Origin: Pelagibius sp.
Lineage (GTDB): Bacteria; Pseudomonadota; Alphaproteobacteria; Kiloniellales; Kiloniellaceae
Reading direction: 5' to 3'
DNA: 64,000 nucleotides
Assembly: GCF_028281305.1 (NCBI RefSeq)
Contig: NZ_JANQKD010000087.1
Location: 1 to 64,000 of the forward strand
Below are positions 1 through 7,258 of this stretch, one piece after another. Numbering within the stretch: position 1 is the first letter of the stretch; each line of letters opens with the position of its first letter. Position numbers and translations under genes: made by a program. A model generated the notes under the pieces. That model did not search any database, was not told where the DNA came from, and saw only the letters and a list, made by a program, of their open reading frames with translations.

Positions 1-161
1 TGGGTGAAGTAAGCCACGACGTCATAGCCATGCACGGCGTAACCTTCCACGATGTTGACCTCGGTCTCTGCCGCTGCCAGCTCTACCGTCGCCGGCACCA
101 TCGCGAGAGCCAGGCCTGCGGACAGCAGAGCATTGCGAAGTGTTTTGGTGACAATCGACAT
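1..161 (-). CDS. YHS domain-containing secreted protein (3' part outside window)
   Basis: Only the first 53 codons are present; the frame stays open to the window edge. The start ATG follows an AAGGAAAA Shine-Dalgarno-like stretch. The N-terminus MSIVTKTLRN followed by a hydrophobic segment and an AxA-type site (ELAAAE) looks like a signal peptide, so the protein is probably periplasmic. The remaining sequence, VHGYDVVAYF, matches the beginning of YHS domains, which usually read GYDPVAYF; these small domains are often linked to metals or to redox enzymes. It is divergent from an AraC-type gene, which may regulate it. The family call rests on one motif and function is unknown. Confidence 0.6.
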   Translation of the reverse strand, partial: MSIVTKTLRNALLSAGLALAMVPATVELAAAETEVNIVEGYAVHGYDVVAYFT

Positions 162-187
162 TGCATTTTCCTTTGAGTGGGTTCATT

Positions 188-199
188 GACCGATAGGTC
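188..199. promoter_or_regulatory. Short palindrome in divergent YHS/araC promoter region
   Basis: GACC-GATA-GGTC is a perfect 4+4 inverted repeat in the roughly 100-bp region between two divergent genes. It may be an operator or chance. No promoter elements could be assigned with confidence. Confidence 0.25.
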
Positions 200-264
200 G
201 GAGAACGCGCCGGGGCGCCAGAGTCCGTCCTTCACAGAAGAGTTAAGCTGTCGGGTGTGATCAT

Positions 265-1140
265 TTGTCCGAGAAAACACGCAGTCCGTCCGAAGACCCG
301 GACCTCTTTTCCTTGCTGAACCGTCGAAGCCTCAGTGCCAGCGTCTTCTTCTCCGGTTCTCTCTGCGGGCGTTCGGACCACAGCGCGAAGGATGCCCAGA
401 TGCACCTGCATCTGCTGCGTCGCGGATCGCTGAACCTCCGTACCCGGAACGGTGCTGTCAGGCACATCGACGGGCCGAGCCTCATCTTCTTTCCCCGCAC
501 CCAGGATCACCGGCTGGACGCCGGAGAACCACCGGGCGCCGAACTGGTCTGCGCGCGCCTGACCTTCACCGGCCCCGAAGCCGACCTCCTGCTGCTCGGC
601 CTACCCGAACTGCTGGTCATCCCGCTCGATCGTCCAAGCGGCTTCGGCCCGGTCGTCGAGCGCCTGTTCGATGAAGCCTTCACGCCCGCCTTCGGCCATG
701 GTGCGGCCGTCGATCTGATCGCCGAACTGTTGCTCGTCATGTTGCTGCGGCACTGCATCGCAGAAGGCCTGACCGAAGGCGGACTGCTGGCCGGCCTGGC
801 GGATGGCAAGCTCGCCCGAGCGCTCGTCGCGATGCATGGCCGCCCGGCAGAGGATCTGAGCATCGAGCAGTTGGCAGGGATTGCGGGCATGTCCCGGTCC
901 AACTTCGCCGCCGCGTTCAAGCATCGGGTCGGTACGTCGCCCGGCGACTATCTCACCAGCTTGCGCTTGGCCCTGGCCAAGCAAGCCCTGCTGCAGGGCA
1001 AACCCCTGAAGACGGTGGCGCCGCTGGTCGGTTACAAGAGCGCCACCGCTTTGGCCCGGGTCTTCCAGCGGCAGCTCGGCTGCGGGCCGCGTGACTGGCT
1101 GGCGCAGCAGCAAGAACGCGCCGAAGCTGACGACACCTGA
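265..1140 (+). CDS. AraC family transcriptional regulator
   Basis: This is a 291-aa DNA-binding regulator. Residues about 25-195 form an AraC-type N-terminal sensing region (cupin-like, with HIDGPSLIFFPR). Residues about 200-285 carry the paired helix-turn-helix domain, seen as LSIEQLAGIAGMSRSNFAAA and the second-HTH signature PLVGYKSATALARVFQRQLG. The only usable start near the N-terminus is TTG at 265, because an in-frame TAA lies at 244-246 and no ATG or GTG follows it. It is divergent from the YHS gene, which is a likely target by position. The effector cannot be inferred. Confidence 0.85.
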   Translation: MSEKTRSPSEDPDLFSLLNRRSLSASVFFSGSLCGRSDHSAKDAQMHLHLLRRGSLNLRTRNGAVRHIDGPSLIFFPRTQDHRLDAGEPPGAELVCARLTFTGPEADLLLLGLPELLVIPLDRPSGFGPVVERLFDEAFTPAFGHGAAVDLIAELLLVMLLRHCIAEGLTEGGLLAGLADGKLARALVAMHGRPAEDLSIEQLAGIAGMSRSNFAAAFKHRVGTSPGDYLTSLRLALAKQALLQGKPLKTVAPLVGYKSATALARVFQRQLGCGPRDWLAQQQERAEADDT

Positions 1141-1278
1141 CCGGGCCTGGCCGTCCGGGTCAGCCCCTTCCCCTTGAGTGCACCGATTCATTGAAGACGA
1201 CCACCGGGACCGACCGATCAGGCTGGCCTGCGGTCGAGACCGGCAAGGGCCGAACAACCGCGCCGGATCGGCTTCAGT

Positions 1279-1307
1279 CTCTGGCCGCGGTCTGAAAACA
1301 GCCAGAG
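1279..1307 (+). terminator. Possible terminator of the AraC gene
   Basis: A 7-bp stem, CTCTGGC...GCCAGAG, with a 15-nt loop lies 140 nt downstream of the AraC stop and is followed by a short TTTG stretch. The U-tract is weak. The rest of the 319-bp gap (1141-1459) shows no gene; a second small hairpin (GAAGCACCCC...GGGGGCTTTC) lies near 1415-1440 in the leader of the next gene. Confidence 0.35.
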
Positions 1308-1459
1308 GCCGTCTTTGTATCGTCCCCGCAAGCGGCACTTTTGCGCAGACCGCTGCCGCTTGACCATCGTGCCGCTGGTTGCCACTTCTAGGACGCGCCG
1401 ACGCAACAAACGAAGCACCCCGAGGGGGCTTTCGTGACGATGGAGGAAGGAACGGCAGG

Positions 1460-2044
1460 ATGAGCCCCGAAGCAGCCAAAGGTGAAGCAGCCGAGGGTTC
1501 GGCCTACTGGTCGGCACAAGCCCGGACGCGCGTAACGGAGAATCCAAGGCTCGAGGTCATGGCGCGGCGGTCATTCGTCCTCGAACATGCTGTCGAGGTT
1601 GTTTGGCGGGTGATCGCCGACCCGCTGCACTGGGAGGCTGACGCCTTCCACAACGAGATCGTCGACATGAATGATGCAGGCGGTATCGGCACCTACTTCG
1701 AGATGCTCCACACCAATCATCCGATCATACCTTGGCCGATGCCCGATCAGCGCTTCGTAGGGGTGATCATGGACTGGGAGCCGCTGAAGCGCCAATCCGT
1801 GGCCGAGCTGAACATCGACGTCAGCGCCGGCTCGAAGCGTACGCCGGACCACAAGCAGTTGATCGAGTTGGAACCGCTGGACCCGGCGCGCACGCGTCTC
1901 ATCTACACGGTCGCCACAATCCGGATGGAGGGCATCAGCGAGGTGACCCGTTTCTTCTTTCGCCCCTGGGCGCGGCTCCAGTTGCGCCGCGCGATCGGCA
2001 AGAAACTCTCCCACATCCGCAAGGATCTCGCCCGCAACGCTTGA
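1460..2044 (+). CDS. SRPBCC (START/Bet v1-like) family protein
   Basis: This 194-aa cytoplasmic protein has no signal peptide. The ATG at 1460 was chosen over the ORF-track start at 1379 because it follows a purine-rich GGAGGAAGGAACGGCAGG sequence. From residue about 40, the stretch FVLEHAVEVVWRVIADPLHW looks like the opening strand and first helix of a SRPBCC ligand-binding domain, and SEVTRFFFRPWARLQLRRAI resembles the long C-terminal helix. Such proteins bind hydrophobic ligands or act as polyketide cyclase-like enzymes; no substrate is evident. The next gene, an AraC regulator, follows on the same strand after 73 bp. The fold assignment is by pattern only. Confidence 0.6.
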   Translation: MSPEAAKGEAAEGSAYWSAQARTRVTENPRLEVMARRSFVLEHAVEVVWRVIADPLHWEADAFHNEIVDMNDAGGIGTYFEMLHTNHPIIPWPMPDQRFVGVIMDWEPLKRQSVAELNIDVSAGSKRTPDHKQLIELEPLDPARTRLIYTVATIRMEGISEVTRFFFRPWARLQLRRAIGKKLSHIRKDLARNA

Positions 2045-2117
2045 GGAGCGCTTCGGGGCCGTCATACGAGCAACATATCGTTGGACCGTTTCTTCCGGGC
2101 GAAGGTAGTATCGGCGC

Positions 2118-2909
2118 ATGCACAAGTCCGTTCGCCATCGCACCGTGATCCCGGGTGTCGAAGCCATCTCGATTCTGTCGGACCGGACCTTTCCGCGTCA
2201 CACACATGACGAGTTTGGCTTGGGCTACCTTGTCGACGGGGGCCAGGAAAGCTGGAGCGGCCGCGGCCTCGTCGAGGCAGAGGCCGGTGACATTATCACC
2301 GTGAACCCGGGTGAACTGCATGATGGCATCGGCCGAAAGGGCGCGGCACGGCATTGGCGTATGCTGTTTCTGACAGCGAGCGCGGTCGAAGCTTTCACGG
2401 ATCTCCCTGCATCCGAACTTGAGCTGCAGAAGCCTGTCGTGCGCAATCCGCAGAAGCTGTCGCTTGTCGCACAGACGATCTCCGCCGTTTCCTGCGATGA
2501 GCCTGATCCGGACCGGGTCGAAGAGCTGTTGCTGCTGGCGGTCAGGAGCATCGCCGAGACGTCGCAGCCGGTGTTGAAGGGACAGGCGCGCTCAATGGAG
2601 GTCACGACCGTGCTGGACAGGATCGAGACGGACTTTGCGCTCAGGCTGACGCTCTCCGACCATGCGGCCAGCACAGGGATGAGCCGTTATCAGATCCTCC
2701 GCCAGTTCGCCAAGGAAGTCGGAACCACGCCGCACGCCTACCTGACCCAGCACCGTGTCAAGAAGGCGCGCGGGTATCTTCGGGCGGGTCTGCCCCTCGC
2801 CGAAGCGGCCGTCGCGTCAGGGTTCTCCGACCAGAGCCACATGACCCGCGCGTTCGTCAGGCAACTCGGGATCTCCCCCGGCCGCTACAGAGCAGCGGAC
2901 CCCGTCTGA
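2118..2909 (+). CDS. AraC family transcriptional regulator with cupin sensor
   Basis: This is a 263-aa regulator. The N-terminal half shows a metal-cupin-like start (FPRHTHDEFGLGYLVDGG) and GDIITVNPGELHDG, typical of AraC-binding domains that sense small molecules. The C-terminal 95 residues contain both helix-turn-helix motifs, the second being AAVASGFSDQSHMTRAFVRQ followed by GISPGRYR. In comparable layouts such regulators sit beside exporters or B3/4-domain genes, and here a B3/4-domain gene follows 78 bp downstream on the same strand. Target genes are inferred only from neighbourhood. Confidence 0.85.
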   Translation: MHKSVRHRTVIPGVEAISILSDRTFPRHTHDEFGLGYLVDGGQESWSGRGLVEAEAGDIITVNPGELHDGIGRKGAARHWRMLFLTASAVEAFTDLPASELELQKPVVRNPQKLSLVAQTISAVSCDEPDPDRVEELLLLAVRSIAETSQPVLKGQARSMEVTTVLDRIETDFALRLTLSDHAASTGMSRYQILRQFAKEVGTTPHAYLTQHRVKKARGYLRAGLPLAEAAVASGFSDQSHMTRAFVRQLGISPGRYRAADPV

Positions 2910-2987
2910 AGCTGCAATTCCGTTCAAGACTGGCAGAGGACCTGTATCTAGGCTTTCCGCCAATAGCAGCGCGTTTTCGGGGCTTTC

Positions 2988-3695
2988 ATGCGGTTCTCCT
3001 ATTCACAGCACATGCAACAGACCTTTCCGGGCCGAGTGTCTGGAATCATGACACTCGACCACGTTCACGATCAGGCCGAGGTCTCGGAGGACGTCGCGAG
3101 GTTCTCGGGCCTTGCGGCCCAACGGCTGGAGAGAGCCAGCGAAGGCGAGTTTCCGGAAATCAGGGCGTGGCGCAGGGCGTACTCGGCCATGGGGCTGAAG
3201 CCTACGCAGTACAGGTGCGCTGCCGAGGCGCTTCTGCGGCGCTTCCGAAAGGATGGCAGCCTGCCGCGCATCCACCCGCTGGTCGACCTGTGCAACGCGG
3301 TCTCGATGGCGTCCGCCACCCCGATTGCCGTTTTCGACCGCGACAGGATCAGCGGCGATCTGACCGTCCGCCAGGCAGTGGGGAGCGAGACCTATCTGAC
3401 GTTCGGTGGCGACACCGAACACCCGGACCCGGATGAGGTTATCTTCGCGGACGCGGCAGGCCACGCGCACGCCCGCCGATGGGCCAACCGTCAAAGCCGC
3501 CTCTCCGCCGTTTCGGCGGAAACGGTTCGCGCGATCATCGTGGCGGAGTCCCTGCACGATACCGCAGAGGAAGACATGGACCGTCTGGTCACGACACTCT
3601 CGAATGCCTTGAGCAACGCCTTCGAGACGGAACCGCAGACTGCGTTTCTGCTGGACCCCGCCGCGGCCTTCCTCCAGCCGAGCGAGGCTCAATAG
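2988..3695 (+). CDS. B3/B4 tRNA-binding domain protein
   Basis: This is a 235-aa stand-alone protein related to the B3/B4 editing domain of the PheRS beta chain. Family-like elements are FPEIRAWRRAYSAMGLKPTQYRCAAEALLRR, the conserved RIHPLVDLCNAVSM helix, and a glycine-containing region TYLTFGGDTEHPDPDEVIFAD. Free-standing copies are thought to hydrolyse mischarged or non-protein amino acids attached to tRNA, but function is mostly unproven. The N-terminus MRFSYSQHMQQTFPG fits the family start, supporting ATG 2988 over the internal ATG at 3021. It lies downstream of an AraC regulator, with which it may be co-regulated, and ends convergently with the XRE-cupin gene. Confidence 0.75.
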   Translation: MRFSYSQHMQQTFPGRVSGIMTLDHVHDQAEVSEDVARFSGLAAQRLERASEGEFPEIRAWRRAYSAMGLKPTQYRCAAEALLRRFRKDGSLPRIHPLVDLCNAVSMASATPIAVFDRDRISGDLTVRQAVGSETYLTFGGDTEHPDPDEVIFADAAGHAHARRWANRQSRLSAVSAETVRAIIVAESLHDTAEEDMDRLVTTLSNALSNAFETEPQTAFLLDPAAAFLQPSEAQ

Positions 3696-3791
3696 GCCGA
3701 TATGGTCTGAGATTTCGGCCAAGACCTTCGTCACCATTATCGGATCCGGCTGGGTGTTCCGGAGCACGGTATAGCGCGGTGCAGCCCCGTG

Positions 3792-4400
3792 CTACCGGTA
3801 CTCCATGACGACGATCGCCGTCGTCCCGGCCTCCAGTGCTTCGTAAATGTGCTGCGTGTTTGCGGCGAAGGTCACATAGTCTCCGGGACCCAAGATCTTG
3901 GCGGTCCCGACCGGGCCTACCCTCGCCTTGCCGCTCAGCAGGATCACGTGCTCGACCGTCCCCTCGGCGTGGGGCTCCGAGAGCCTTGCCGGGCCCGGTT
4001 CGAAGGCAGCGCGGTAAAGATCGCGCATCGCACCGGCCGGACAGGTGGACAGCAGCGTGACGCCGAACCTGGCCGCCTCGGCCTGGGCGTCCAACCCCTG
4101 CTGGAAGTCGGTTCCCTGCGGGGCGGGCACCAGGCGCAGGCCGGCGGCCTGCGGCTCGATCATCTCCCGCACGTTGATGCCCAGCGCATCGCTGAGCGCC
4201 CACAGGGTTTCCAGGCTCGGATTGCCGTCACCCGCTTCAAGGCGGGCCAGATTCGATTTTGCGACCCCGGCCTGCCGCGCCAGTTCGTTGATCGAAAGGC
4301 CCTTCTCGAGCCGCCGCGCTTTCAGCCGTTGGGCAACGGCCTGCCGCCGCCCGTCATCGACGTCAGCGGCGGAGGTCGGCTGCGTTTCCTGTGAAGACAC
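3792..4400 (-). CDS. XRE family transcriptional regulator with C-terminal cupin
   Basis: This is a 202-aa repressor-type regulator. Residues about 20-75 are an XRE helix-turn-helix (RLEKGLSINELARQAGVAKS, then NLARLEAGDGNPSLETLWAL). Residues about 115-200 are a single-domain cupin (GTVEHVILLSGKARVGPVG, GDYVTFAANTQHIYEAL). The family controls amino-acid and polyamine metabolism, with the cupin sensing ligand. The ORF track begins at a TTG (4445), but GTG at 4400 has an ideal AAGGAGAGGAA Shine-Dalgarno, so GTG is preferred. It is divergent from a racemase gene, its probable target. A hairpin (AGCACGG...CCGTGCT, 3763-3793) covers its stop and could serve as a terminator for both convergent genes. 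Confidence 0.85.
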   Translation of the reverse strand: MSSQETQPTSAADVDDGRRQAVAQRLKARRLEKGLSINELARQAGVAKSNLARLEAGDGNPSLETLWALSDALGINVREMIEPQAAGLRLVPAPQGTDFQQGLDAQAEAARFGVTLLSTCPAGAMRDLYRAAFEPGPARLSEPHAEGTVEHVILLSGKARVGPVGTAKILGPGDYVTFAANTQHIYEALEAGTTAIVVMEYR

Positions 4401-4427
4401 TTCCTCTCCTTGACGCGAGCCTCTGCT

Positions 4428-4463
4428 GTCCCATATAAGGGACAAATAGTCGATTTATGGGAA
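4428..4463. promoter_or_regulatory. Probable operator between XRE-cupin regulator and racemase
   Basis: GTCCCATATAAGGGAC (4428-4443) is a 16-bp near-perfect palindrome with one mismatched pair. A related half-site, TTATGGGAA, follows at 4455-4463. Both lie in the 73-bp gap between the divergent genes, upstream of both starts, a typical place for an XRE autoregulatory operator. Confidence 0.5.
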
Positions 4464-4473
4464 AGACTAGAGG

Positions 4474-5211
4474 ATGTCGGAAGCCCTGTCCACGCGGCTC
4501 ACGATCGGGATTGCCGCCTGTTCATCGGAGGGCGCGGCACTTTGCTACAGGACCATCTGCGCGTGTGCGCCGGCCCGTCTCGGCCCCTACGACCACCCGG
4601 AAATCGTGCTGCATGCCCCCTCCCTGGCGGGCTACGTCGCGGCCCTCGAGGACGGCGACCTTGAGGCTGTCGCCGCACTGATGCTGCGCTCCGCCGGTCG
4701 TCTGAAAGCGGCCGGCGCCGACTTCGTCATTTGTCCGGACAATACGATCCACGCCGCTATGCCCCTGGTGCGCGATGCCTCCCCGCTGCCCTGGCTGCAC
4801 ATCGCAGAGACGGTCGCGGAAGAAGCCCGGCGGCGCGGGGTCACGCGGGCGGCGATCCTGGGAACGAAATGGCTCGTCGACAGCGATGTCTACCCGGATG
4901 CGCTGGTCCGCAACGGTGTCGGCTTCCTGCGCCCGGAGCCGCGGGAGCGCGACGAGATCAACCGGATCATCATGGACGAACTCGTCAACGACATGCAGGT
5001 GGAAAGCTCTGTCCGTTACTTTCAGGCCCTCATCGAAACAATGAAGGAGCGCGGCTGCGATGCGGCCATCCTCGGCTGCACGGAGATCCCGATCATCATA
5101 AGCGACGCCAACGCGGCCCTGCCGGTCCTCGACTCCACCCGCCTGCTCGCCGATGCAGCGCTGAACCACGCCATCGCGCAGAGCAGAGGCCCAGCCGGTG
5201 TGCCGGCATGA
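4474..5211 (+). CDS. Aspartate/glutamate racemase family protein
   Basis: This is a 245-aa enzyme of the Asp/Glu/hydantoin racemase superfamily, which inverts amino-acid stereochemistry with two facing catalytic groups. The second catalytic cysteine is clear at about residue 202 (LGCTEIPIII). The first motif reads ICPDNTIHA at residues 86-94: the residue directly before NT is Asp, with a Cys two positions earlier, rather than the usual Cys or Thr. This may mean a one-base mechanism or altered substrate. The start ATG follows AGAGG. Its divergent XRE-cupin neighbour suggests amino-acid-responsive control. Substrate is not assignable. Confidence 0.75.
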   Translation: MSEALSTRLTIGIAACSSEGAALCYRTICACAPARLGPYDHPEIVLHAPSLAGYVAALEDGDLEAVAALMLRSAGRLKAAGADFVICPDNTIHAAMPLVRDASPLPWLHIAETVAEEARRRGVTRAAILGTKWLVDSDVYPDALVRNGVGFLRPEPRERDEINRIIMDELVNDMQVESSVRYFQALIETMKERGCDAAILGCTEIPIIISDANAALPVLDSTRLLADAALNHAIAQSRGPAGVPA

Positions 5212-5319
5212 AAGCCAGGAACACGTCCTGACACTGCGTTGTCAGGAGCATCGCGCTAGACTTCCACAGATGAAGGCCGGCAACCCTGCGCCGTGCCGCC
5301 GGATGATGAGGAGTCCCGT

Positions 5320-5979
5320 GTGCCGCTGCAGAACCGCGTGACGCCCTTCTCCACCATCGAGGCCGCTGACAGCCGCGGCCTCGTCATGGGCAACCGCGGC
5401 TGCCTGCACGACAGCAACCGCGCGCTGCGCAGCCAAGGCTGGCGGACCAAGTCGTGGATCATCTGCCGTCTGGACTGGAAAGGCCGGCGCCGGCCGCTCA
5501 TGACGCCAGGGACCTGGACCGAACTGTTCTTCCTCGACGAGGCCGTGGCGCTGGCCGCGGGCCATCGCCCCTGCGGCTACTGCCGGCGCGAGGACTACCG
5601 GGAATTCCTCGCCTGCTGGGCCGCCGGGACCGGCTGGGACCAGACGCGGCCGCTGCGGCAACCGGACGTCGACGCCAGGCTCCATGCCGAGCGCATCGGC
5701 CGGCAGGGACGGCAGCGCTACCATGACGCCAGGCTCGACCGCCTGCAGGACGGTTGCTTTGTGCTGCTATCCGATGATCCGACACCATACCTGGTCTACG
5801 GCGCCGACCTGTATCCCTGGTCCCACAGCGGCTACGGCCCGCCCGTCCGGCAACCGGCCGGAGCCACCGTCTCTGTCATCACGCCCGCCCCGACGGTCGC
5901 AGCGCTCGCCGCCGGCTACAGCCCTATCGTTCATTCCAGCGTAGCCGAAGGCGGCGGCCTGGTCGGGCCGTCACCATGA
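5320..5979 (+). CDS. Uncharacterised protein with PCGYC motif
   Basis: This is a 219-aa protein of unrecognised function. GTG at 5320 is preferred because GAGGAG lies 6 nt upstream; the track start (GTG 5293) would add nine residues. Visible features are GNRGCLHD near the N-terminus, FFLDEAVALAAGHRPCGYCR around residues 68-90, and a YLVYGADLYPWSHSGYG block after which the C-terminus becomes Ala/Pro-rich. The GHRPCGYCRRED stretch recalls the RPCKRC half of the Ada-type zinc site, but the companion cysteines are not obvious, so a metal site is only possible. No signal peptide. It ends convergently with lrgB across a palindromic repeat pair. Confidence 0.6.
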   Translation: MPLQNRVTPFSTIEAADSRGLVMGNRGCLHDSNRALRSQGWRTKSWIICRLDWKGRRRPLMTPGTWTELFFLDEAVALAAGHRPCGYCRREDYREFLACWAAGTGWDQTRPLRQPDVDARLHAERIGRQGRQRYHDARLDRLQDGCFVLLSDDPTPYLVYGADLYPWSHSGYGPPVRQPAGATVSVITPAPTVAALAAGYSPIVHSSVAEGGGLVGPSP

Positions 5980-5992
5980 GCGCCACCCCGCC

Positions 5993-6132
5993 TAGAGCAG
6001 ATCCGGGTTTGATGGAATCGCGCAGGCGATCCATCAAACCCGGTGAATCTGCTCTAACTCTTAGGTGTAGAGCGGATTCACATGCTGAGACGCAAACACG
6101 AGAGGGTTTTCGTCTCAGCATGATCCGCTCTA
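5993..6132. repeat. Two adjacent TAGAGC-type palindromic repeats
   Basis: The first hairpin (5993-6056) has arms beginning TAGAGCAGAT, then CCGGGTTTGATGGA, with a 3-nt asymmetry in the right arm. The second (6068-6132) has arms TAGAGCGGAT then CATGCTGAGACG, with the same TCA asymmetry in its left arm. An 11-nt linker (ACTCTTAGGTG) joins them. Both end in TAGAGC/GCTCTA, like palindromic repeats common in alphaproteobacterial genomes (from memory). The element lies between convergent genes and probably also acts as a bidirectional terminator. Its last three bases are the lrgB stop codon. Confidence 0.8.
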
Positions 6133-6849
6133 GCGGATCCAGTCGATCACCAGCGGCACCAGGAAAGCCGTCAGCAGACCGTTCAACCCCATGGCGATGC
6201 CGGCGAAGGTGCCCGCCACCTCGCTGACGTGAAAGGCCCGCGCCGTGCCGATGCCGTGGGCGGCCACACCGGTGGCGAAGCCCCGCGCCTTCCAGTCGCG
6301 GATGCCCAGGGCGTTCAACAGCGGGGTTGCCAGCATCGCCCCCAGAATGCCGGTCATGATCACCAGCATCGCGGTCAGCGACGGCAGGCCGCCGATCTGG
6401 TCGGAGATGCCCATGGCAATCGGCGTGGTCACCGACTTGGGCGCCAGGGAGGCCAGGGTCTCGAAGCTGGCGCCCAGCAGGTAGGCCGTGCCGATGGCGG
6501 TGACCACCGCCGTCACCGCACCGCAGACCAGCGCCACCGCCATGGGCAGGAAGACGGCCTTCACCTTGCCGAAGTGACTGTAGAGCGGTACCGCCAGGGC
6601 CACCGTCGCCGGGCCGAGCAGGAAATGAATGAACTGCGCCCCCTCGAAGTAGGTCTGATAGTCGGTGCCGGTGAGGACCAGGACGGCGGCGAGCATGGCA
6701 ACGGCGAGCGCGACCGGATTCAGCAACGGATTGAGGCCCGCGCGTTCGTAGATGAACTGGGCCAGCAGATAGGCGACCAGGGTCACCGTCAGCCAGAGCA
6801 GCGGGCCGGCCCTCAGGTAGACCCAGATGTCGCCGAGTTCCCCCGTCAT
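6130..6849 (-). CDS. lrgB: LrgB/CidB family membrane protein
   Basis: This 239-aa integral inner-membrane protein belongs to the LrgB/CidB family, holin-antiholin-like proteins later linked to export of small metabolites. About seven hydrophobic segments span its length. Family features include LAPKSVTTPIAMGISDQIGG in the middle and GFATGVAAHGIGTARAFH near the C-terminus. ATG 6849 was chosen over the track start because GGAGGC lies just upstream and the extra 13 residues (MRRQKKRKRDDGG) overlap the lrgA end in another frame. It follows lrgA by 7 bp, a typical two-gene operon. The stop codon lies inside a TAGAGC repeat. Confidence 0.9.
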   Translation of the reverse strand: MTGELGDIWVYLRAGPLLWLTVTLVAYLLAQFIYERAGLNPLLNPVALAVAMLAAVLVLTGTDYQTYFEGAQFIHFLLGPATVALAVPLYSHFGKVKAVFLPMAVALVCGAVTAVVTAIGTAYLLGASFETLASLAPKSVTTPIAMGISDQIGGLPSLTAMLVIMTGILGAMLATPLLNALGIRDWKARGFATGVAAHGIGTARAFHVSEVAGTFAGIAMGLNGLLTAFLVPLVIDWIR

Positions 6850-6856
6850 GCCTCCG

Positions 6857-7231
6857 TCATCCCGCTTTCTCTTCTTCTGCCGCCTCATCCAGCTTCATCA
6901 GCCGGATCATGGCGCGCATGACCACGGCGGTGACGACGATGGTGGCCACGGCGCTGACCAGCAGCGCCGCCGCGATGGCGAGCCACTCCGCGGAGATCCG
7001 CTGGAGGTGCTGCAGCACGCCGACACCGGCGGGAACGAAAAGCAGGGAGAGATGGTGCAGCAGTCCGCCCGCGGTCTGGTTCAAGGGACCGGGAACCGCG
7101 CGCCGCACGGCGAGGAACGCCAGCAGGAAGGCGAGCCCCAGCACCGGGCCCGGCACCGGAAGCGCCAGAAGCCTCACCACGCCCTCCCCCAGAAGTTGGC
7201 AGAGCAGCAGCGCGGTCAGCGATGCAAGCAT
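6857..7231 (-). CDS. lrgA: LrgA/CidA family membrane protein
   Basis: This 124-aa protein with four predicted membrane helices is the holin-like partner of LrgB. The pattern LPVPGPVLGLAFLL and LLFVPAGVGVLQHL matches the family core. The C-terminus is charged (KLDEAAEEEKAG) and cytoplasmic. It is the first gene of an lrgA-lrgB pair on the minus strand and starts 27 bp downstream of the glmM stop, so read-through from the glmM operon is possible. No LytSR-type regulator is visible in the window. Confidence 0.88.
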   Translation of the reverse strand: MLASLTALLLCQLLGEGVVRLLALPVPGPVLGLAFLLAFLAVRRAVPGPLNQTAGGLLHHLSLLFVPAGVGVLQHLQRISAEWLAIAAALLVSAVATIVVTAVVMRAMIRLMKLDEAAEEEKAG

Positions 7232-7258
7232 GAAACCGGGACAGCGCCGATGGACGGC

